Shown in pieces: positions 5,963-10,180 of a stretch of DNA of 10,180 nt; position 1 is the first letter of the stretch, and each line of letters starts with the position of its first letter. The notes beneath the pieces are model-generated. The model was given only the letters and a program-made list of their open reading frames with translations, was not told the origin of the DNA and did no database searches. The position numbers and the translations under genes were made by a program. This DNA is from Desulfamplus sp. (GTDB taxonomy: Bacteria; Desulfobacterota; Desulfobacteria; Desulfobacterales; Desulfobacteraceae), in NCBI GenBank assembly GCA_015232935.1, contig JADFYT010000063.1:1-10180 (forward strand), given 5' to 3'.

Positions 5963-7849
5963 ATGACAAAATCTCTATACTGGGCTGACAGTTATATTGA
6001 CAAGGTCAAAAGCGCGGATGATGCCTTAAAATATGTCAAACCGGGTCACAGGGTTTTTATCAGCTCCTCATGCGGAGAGCCTCAGCATTTAGTCAACACC
6101 CTTTCACAAATTTCAGGCAAATTTACAGACATCGAGATTGTAAGGCTTCTGTGCCTTGACCACACGCCCATAACCCTGATCGCGAACCAGACTCACTCCC
6201 AGCAGTTCAATATCCGCTCATTTTATCTTGGTTCCGCAAAAAACAGGGATCTGGCCAGAAACGCGCGATTCATTACTCCTATAAATATCTCCCAGATTCC
6301 CCAGCTTTTCACAAGCCGGATGCTGCACATAAATGTCGCTCTTGTTCAGGTCTCTCCCCCTGATGACTTTGGCTGGATGAGCCTCGGGATATCAGTAGAT
6401 ATAACCAAGGCTGCCGCAGAGGCAGCCGACCTTGTCATTGCCCAGGTGAACCCCAGCATGCCAAGGGTGCTCGGCAGAAGTTTCATCCATGTAAACAGTG
6501 TGGACTACATTGTGGAGCATCAAGAACCCCTTCTGGTCGCACAGGAGATGCCGGATATTGAGACCGCCGGCACCATTGCGAGGCACATGTCACGCATCAT
6601 CAATGACGGTGCCACCATACAGACAGCTCTCGGGGCAAACACGCGGGCAACCCTTGAGTGTCTTTCCGAGAAAAATGATCTTGGAATTCATACCCAGTAT
6701 CTTTCTGACGGCATCATGCGTCTGGTTTCAATGGGGGTTGTGACCAACATCAAAAAAGGATTTAACCAGGGCAAGATCATTGCAAGCAGTGCGGTCGGCT
6801 CATCAATGCTGTACGAATTCATGGATGACAACCCGGCAATTGAATTTCACCCGTCAGATTATGTCAATGACACAAGAATAATCTCAAGACACAATGCCAT
6901 GACATCCATAAATACGGCAATGGAGATAGACCTCACAGGCCAGGTCGCAGCAGATGCCCTGCCCTACAACAATTTTTCAGGCATGAACGGAATGCTTGAT
7001 TTTATAAGAGGGGCGGCAATGGCTCCTGGAGGCAAATCGGTTCTCATGCTCACATCCACCCGTGAACATGGCACTTCAAGCAGGATTGTACCGTTTCTTG
7101 AAAATACCGCGGTTGTGGTGCCAAGGGGAGATGTTCAGTTTGTGGTTACCGAGTATGGCATTGTGAATCTTTTTGGCAAAAGCATCCAGGAACGGGCGGT
7201 CGCACTGATCAGCATTGCACACCCTGATTTCAGGGATCAGCTCTTTGAACAGGCAAAGGAGCTCAACTTCATTGATCGGGGCAGAAAACTCAACGACTCC
7301 TTGCGAAGCGTATATCCACAAGGTCTTGAGTCTGTTTTCAACATAAAGGTTCTACCAACAACAATTCCTGTAACACTCAGACCGGCAAGACCTGCTGATG
7401 AAAGGTTTATACAAGATCATTACTACAACATGGATCGCAAGGATATTATTTCACGTTTTTTCAATGAAAGGACAAGTTTTGTCCACGATCAGATTGATTC
7501 AACATTTGAGATTGACTATGTAAATAACCTTACTATTGTGGCTGCGATCGGGGATGTTGGCTTTGAAAAAATCGTTGCTGTGGGTGCCTATCTTCTCAAT
7601 CCGTCGCTGAACATGGCCGAAATCGCATTTTCAGTTTCAAAACAGTGGCAAGGAAAAGGCATCGCAAAAGCTCTTCAGAACAAGCTCGCACAGGCTGCCC
7701 GTGAAAATGGAATAAAGGGACTTATTGCCTACACATCCCCGACAAATAAAGGGATGATTCAGCTTTTTTACAAGCTGCCCTGGAAGGTCAGAAGGATTTA
7801 TGAAGATGACATGCTGATAATGAGCTGTATTTTTTCAGAGCCAGCTTAA
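5963..7849 (+). CDS. Acetyl-CoA hydrolase/CoA-transferase family protein fused to a GNAT acetyltransferase
   Basis: A 628-aa cytosolic two-part protein. Residues about 5-460 are the acetyl-CoA hydrolase / 4-hydroxybutyrate CoA-transferase fold: an N-terminal half ending near 180 and a C-terminal half with the well-kept VVTEYGIVNLFGKS and IQERAVALISIAHPDFRDQL blocks. This family moves CoA between acetate and other acids. Residues about 468-625 are a GNAT N-acetyltransferase with the acetyl-CoA loop QWQGKGIA (563-568). The fusion is known in Desulfobacterota and related bacteria; the GNAT part may acetylate a protein or small molecule. Odd point: the segment LGIHTQYLSDG has Q245 where 4-hydroxybutyrate CoA-transferases have the catalytic Glu (IHTEM), and the usual GIGAIP motif is LGANT here. 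AAGGAG at 5949-5954 precedes ATG by 8 nt. It is 188 bp from the previous gene, so it probably has its own promoter. Confidence 0.9.
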   Translation: MTKSLYWADSYIDKVKSADDALKYVKPGHRVFISSSCGEPQHLVNTLSQISGKFTDIEIVRLLCLDHTPITLIANQTHSQQFNIRSFYLGSAKNRDLARNARFITPINISQIPQLFTSRMLHINVALVQVSPPDDFGWMSLGISVDITKAAAEAADLVIAQVNPSMPRVLGRSFIHVNSVDYIVEHQEPLLVAQEMPDIETAGTIARHMSRIINDGATIQTALGANTRATLECLSEKNDLGIHTQYLSDGIMRLVSMGVVTNIKKGFNQGKIIASSAVGSSMLYEFMDDNPAIEFHPSDYVNDTRIISRHNAMTSINTAMEIDLTGQVAADALPYNNFSGMNGMLDFIRGAAMAPGGKSVLMLTSTREHGTSSRIVPFLENTAVVVPRGDVQFVVTEYGIVNLFGKSIQERAVALISIAHPDFRDQLFEQAKELNFIDRGRKLNDSLRSVYPQGLESVFNIKVLPTTIPVTLRPARPADERFIQDHYYNMDRKDIISRFFNERTSFVHDQIDSTFEIDYVNNLTIVAAIGDVGFEKIVAVGAYLLNPSLNMAEIAFSVSKQWQGKGIAKALQNKLAQAARENGIKGLIAYTSPTNKGMIQLFYKLPWKVRRIYEDDMLIMSCIFSEPA

Positions 7850-7857
7850 AAGGAGCT

Positions 7858-7884
7858 AAAGCCAAACCGGCACGGCCTTTTTTT
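7858..7884 (+). terminator. Candidate intrinsic terminator after the CoA-transferase gene
   Basis: AAAGCC (7858-7863) pairs with GGCCTTT (7874-7880) through six pairs with one bulged C. A run of seven T (7878-7884) follows and partly overlaps the stem. It starts 8 bp after the stop codon, which is the right place for a rho-independent terminator, but the stem is short. Confidence 0.45.
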
Positions 7885-7890
7885 GATATC

Positions 7891-7931
7891 CACTTGAAAC
7901 GGTCTAAAATTTAGGCCATTATGGACAAGTG
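7891..7931. promoter_or_regulatory. Nested inverted repeat upstream of the AAA-ATPase gene, operator candidate
   Basis: A near-perfect 17-bp palindrome, GGTCTAAAATTTAGGCC (7901-7917), has a single central base and one T-G pair. Outer arms CACTTG (7891-7896) and CAAGTG (7926-7931) flank it at unequal distances. Its position between the terminator candidate and the AAA-ATPase gene suits a repressor site, but no regulator can be named. Confidence 0.4.
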
Positions 7932-7969
7932 TTTTACCGGAAAGGATAATTGACAACGGAGGAATATAT

Positions 7970-7984
7970 ATGACACTACCTTGA
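7970..7984 (+). other. Four-codon decoy or leader frame (MTLP-stop)
   Basis: GGAGGA at 7959-7964 followed by ATG 7970 is a better translation start than that of the gene 80 bp downstream, yet the frame stops after M-T-L-P. The next gene starts M-K-L-P. It may be a leader peptide, the relic of a duplicated start, or chance. Confidence 0.35.
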
Positions 7985-8049
7985 ACAACAGGATATGTTT
8001 TAATGGCAAAGTGTAAAATAAACCCGCAACTCAGGAGAAACATTCAATC

Positions 8050-9888
8050 ATGAAATTACCTTACGGAATAAGCGATTTCAGGGAAATTGTACTTAAAGAC
8101 TATTTCTACTGCGACAGAACAGGCCTTATTCATGCCCTGGAAAGGGACAAGTTCCAGCTTTTCCTGCGTCCCCGAAGGTTTGGCAAGTCCTTGCTGCTCT
8201 CAATGCTTGAAAACTACTATGATGTCGCAAAAAAAGATCAGTTTGACTCCATGTTTGCAAGCCTTGAAATAGGCAAAAATCCAACCTTGCTTGGCAACTC
8301 CTATTTTATTCTAAAATGGGATTTCTCCTGTGTTGATCCTTCAGGAACACTCGATGATATCCGGCAGTCGCTTTATAATCACATCAATTTGTGTATCAGG
8401 GAATTTATACTCTATTACAAAAATTATGGCGTGCCTGAAATCACAATTGATCCGGCAGATGCCTTGAGTTCTCTCAAATCACTTACAAGTGCCATGCGTA
8501 TGATGAATCTGCCGGTCTATCTGCTGATTGACGAGTATGATAATTTTGCCAATGAAGTGATGATGTCCTCTGAAGCCATGATGCCCTCAAGCATTAAAAC
8601 CGAACGATATGAATCGCTTGTCCAGAAAGAGGGAATCCTGAAAACCGTGTTCAAGAATGTAAAGGCATCAGCATCAAACTCGATATTTGACAGAATTTTC
8701 ATTACAGGAGTGTCGCCTGTGGTGATGAGCGATCTTACAAGCGGATACAACATTGCTGAAAATATCTATTTTGAGCCTGAGTACAATCATCTTTGCGGGT
8801 TTACCCATAACGAGATTCAAGGAGTCATCAAGCAGATTTCGGAAGAACGGACTCTTGACATATTGAATACAGATGCAAATTCATCCTGCAATGACAATAA
8901 AGACAAGCAGATCAATGAGGCAGTGGAGCTGATGCGTATTTATTATAATGGCTACAGCTTTTCATTGGACAGTGATGAAAAGGTTTATAATCCGACACTT
9001 GCACTCTATTTTTTGAAACAGCTATATAAATCGGGAAGAGTACCAAGAAACATGTTTGACCAGAATCTTGCAATGGACGAGGCAAAACTTGTTTATATCT
9101 CACGCATTGAAGGAGGCCGTCAGCTTATAATTGATCTTATGCAGGATGATCATCAGGTGGAGGTTGCCGAAATCAGCAACAAGTTCGGCATTCAAAGGAT
9201 GCTTTCGGACAAAAGCCATGACAGGGCGTTTCTTGTCTCGTTTCTTTACTATTTTGGAATTCTTACGTTTTCCGGCCAGACTCCAAGCGGAGAAACAAGC
9301 CTTAAAGTGCCAAATATTCTTATGCACAGGCTCTATGTTGACAGGCTCAATGAAATGCTTCTTCCCGAACCCATTGAGAGAGACCAGGGTAAAAACGCGG
9401 CAAAATCGGTTTACCAGAAAGGAGAAATTGATACGCTGTGCCGTTTTGTGGAACAGCATTACTTCAAGGTTTTTCATAACCGCGATTACCGCTGGGCAAA
9501 CGAGCTTACCGTCAAAACAGCATTCCTTACCCTGCTTTACAATGATCTTCTCTTTATCATGGATTCGGAAAAGGAGATTGACCGCAGATACGCTGATCTT
9601 ACCATGATAATCCGGCCTGACATGCGAAAGTTTAAGCTCTTTGATGTCCTGATCGAGTTCAAGTTTGTAAGCCTGTCAACTGCCGCAATCACTTCAGATG
9701 AGGCAAAAGCCATGTCAGTTGAAGATCTTGAAGCTCATCCCAAAATCAGAGCCGCAATGAATGAGGCAGTCACACAGGTGCGAGAATACAGCAAGATATT
9801 GAATGCAAGATATCAGGAACTCAGGCTCAAAAGCTTTGCTGTGGTCTCACTGGGTTTTGACAGGATCTGCGGGCAGAAGATTGCATGA
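8050..9888 (+). CDS. AAA-ATPase-like / PD-(D/E)XK nuclease family protein
   Basis: A 612-aa protein with an N-terminal AAA-ATPase-like domain (PF09820 type) and a C-terminal PD-(D/E)XK nuclease-like domain (PF08011 type). It opens with the family hallmark MKLPYGISDF. A modified Walker A, LRPRRFGKSLLL (K46, S47), lacks the canonical GxxGxGKS. Walker B is VYLLIDEYDNF (D161, E162). A middle part with IYYNGYSF (297-304) follows. The nuclease-like core shows E485, D516 (in YADL), E536 and K538 (in IEFK), and the trailing VTQVREYSKIL helix. All expected catalytic residues are present. Members are widespread and often multicopy, and I know of no established function; roles in DNA processing, defence or mobile DNA are speculation. 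AGGAG at 8033-8037 sits 12 nt before ATG, a slightly long spacing. No gene partner is evident, and palindromic DNA lies on both sides. Confidence 0.92.
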   Translation: MKLPYGISDFREIVLKDYFYCDRTGLIHALERDKFQLFLRPRRFGKSLLLSMLENYYDVAKKDQFDSMFASLEIGKNPTLLGNSYFILKWDFSCVDPSGTLDDIRQSLYNHINLCIREFILYYKNYGVPEITIDPADALSSLKSLTSAMRMMNLPVYLLIDEYDNFANEVMMSSEAMMPSSIKTERYESLVQKEGILKTVFKNVKASASNSIFDRIFITGVSPVVMSDLTSGYNIAENIYFEPEYNHLCGFTHNEIQGVIKQISEERTLDILNTDANSSCNDNKDKQINEAVELMRIYYNGYSFSLDSDEKVYNPTLALYFLKQLYKSGRVPRNMFDQNLAMDEAKLVYISRIEGGRQLIIDLMQDDHQVEVAEISNKFGIQRMLSDKSHDRAFLVSFLYYFGILTFSGQTPSGETSLKVPNILMHRLYVDRLNEMLLPEPIERDQGKNAAKSVYQKGEIDTLCRFVEQHYFKVFHNRDYRWANELTVKTAFLTLLYNDLLFIMDSEKEIDRRYADLTMIIRPDMRKFKLFDVLIEFKFVSLSTAAITSDEAKAMSVEDLEAHPKIRAAMNEAVTQVREYSKILNARYQELRLKSFAVVSLGFDRICGQKIA

Positions 9889-10109
9889 TATATACTCAAA
9901 CTCGGCACCTTATTCATTTTTCGGGAGGTTGATGCCGGTTCCTGGCATTTGTCTGAATCAGGATACGCTGGATGATCAGGATAAGGCAGGATGATTTTAT
10001 CCAGTGCATCCTTTTATCCTGACCATCCTGATTCAGATAATATTAACAAGGAAAAAAAGGCTGAAATGCGACACAGACACTCCGGATATATCCAAAAGGA
10101 AATATTGAT
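9889..10109. other. Repeat-bearing intergenic region
   Basis: This region follows the AAA-ATPase gene and has no substantial gene. It contains a small stem (ATGCC 9932-9936 with GGCAT 9944-9948), a large imperfect hairpin at 9952-10037, and a 15-codon frame at 10066. No U-tract follows the large hairpin. Confidence 0.6.
9952..10037. repeat. 86-nt imperfect inverted repeat built from GGAT-type words
   Basis: TCTGAATCAGGAT (9952-9964) is perfectly complementary to ATCCTGATTCAGA (10025-10037). Two inner stems continue it: TCAGGATAA (9976-9984) with TTATCCTGA (10014-10022), and AGGATG (9988-9993) with CATCCT (10007-10012). A 13-nt loop is left. Repeated CAGGAT words give alternative pairings. 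It resembles dispersed palindromic repeats of deltaproteobacterial genomes, which is an impression and not a search result. Confidence 0.85.
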
Positions 10110-10113
10110 GTGA
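10066..10113 (+). other. Possible 15-residue leader peptide overlapping the next start
   Basis: An ATG at 10066 with AAAGG at 10056-10060 (5-nt spacer) opens a 15-codon basic frame, M-R-H-R-H-S-G-Y-I-Q-K-E-I-L-M. It ends in ATG TGA (10108-10113), so its stop overlaps the GTG at 10110 used by the next frame. Such overlaps can couple translation, but a frame this short can be accidental. Confidence 0.25.
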
Positions 10114-10180
10114 AAAAGACTCTGGAAAAAAACGCAATCGAGAATCAATCGGCTAACAAGAAATCAAGCGTCAGGCATAA
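10110..10180 (+). CDS. Start of a truncated gene, product unknown
   Basis: From GTG 10110 a frame stays open to the window edge (23 full codons, beginning VKKTLEKNAIEN). AAAGGA at 10095-10100 lies 9 nt upstream. The visible residues are hydrophilic and Lys/Asn/Ser-rich, with no signal peptide or motif. The nearby ATG at 10108 is followed at once by a stop. The frame is too short to confirm or to assign a function. Confidence 0.45.
   Translation, partial: MKKTLEKNAIENQSANKKSSVRH

Noticed and set aside
9131..9607. 158-codon + strand frame inside the AAA-ATPase gene
   Set aside because: It overlaps the intact AAA-ATPase/PD-(D/E)XK frame entirely and its product has no coherent domain pattern.

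Overview
The window looks like chromosomal DNA from a Desulfobacterota (Desulfobacterales-like) bacterium. This is an inference from three things: a class III-type PHA synthase pair, a CoA-transferase fused to a GNAT domain, and an AAA-ATPase-like/PD-(D/E)XK gene of the kind that is multicopy in that group. By eye the GC content is in the low-to-mid 40s percent. All well-supported genes are on the + strand, most with clear purine-rich ribosome binding sites. No tRNA, rRNA, CRISPR array or intact insertion sequence was seen.

Layout: (1) 1-319 is AT-rich non-coding DNA with a weak promoter candidate and a 12-bp direct repeat. (2) 320-2749 is a soluble hybrid histidine kinase (REC-HisKA-HATPase-REC-REC-degenerate Hpt). 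(3) 2775-3581 is a probable PhaE subunit with a Ser-rich, tandemly repeated linker. (4) 3582-3826 is a spacer holding a nested inverted repeat. (5) 3827-5026 is the PhaC catalytic subunit. (6) 5019-5294 overlaps phaC and encodes a small two-CxxC protein with three 8-residue repeats. (7) 5343-5774 is a stand-alone cyclic-nucleotide-binding fold protein. (8) A strong hairpin at 5788-5828 closes this cluster. (9) 5963-7849 is an acetyl-CoA hydrolase/CoA-transferase fused to a GNAT acetyltransferase. (10) 7850-8049 has a terminator candidate, a palindrome and a decoy start. (11) 8050-9888 is the AAA-ATPase-like/PD-(D/E)XK protein. (12) 9889-10180 holds an 86-nt imperfect hairpin and the likely start of another gene.

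Genes 320-5774 are closely packed and may form one PHA regulatory and biosynthetic cluster. PhaE and PhaC would polymerise hydroxyacyl-CoA at carbon granules. The kinase and the CNB-fold protein could link this to cell state, and the two-CxxC protein is a candidate accessory factor. The CoA-transferase/GNAT gene sits in its own unit but is also acyl-CoA related. The AAA-ATPase/nuclease gene appears unrelated and accessory. The most unusual points are recognition-residue losses in three proteins (Hpt His to Arg, CNB Glu/Arg to Trp/Tyr, CoA-transferase Glu to Gln), the in-frame tandem repeats in two neighbouring genes, and the non-coding inverted repeats.
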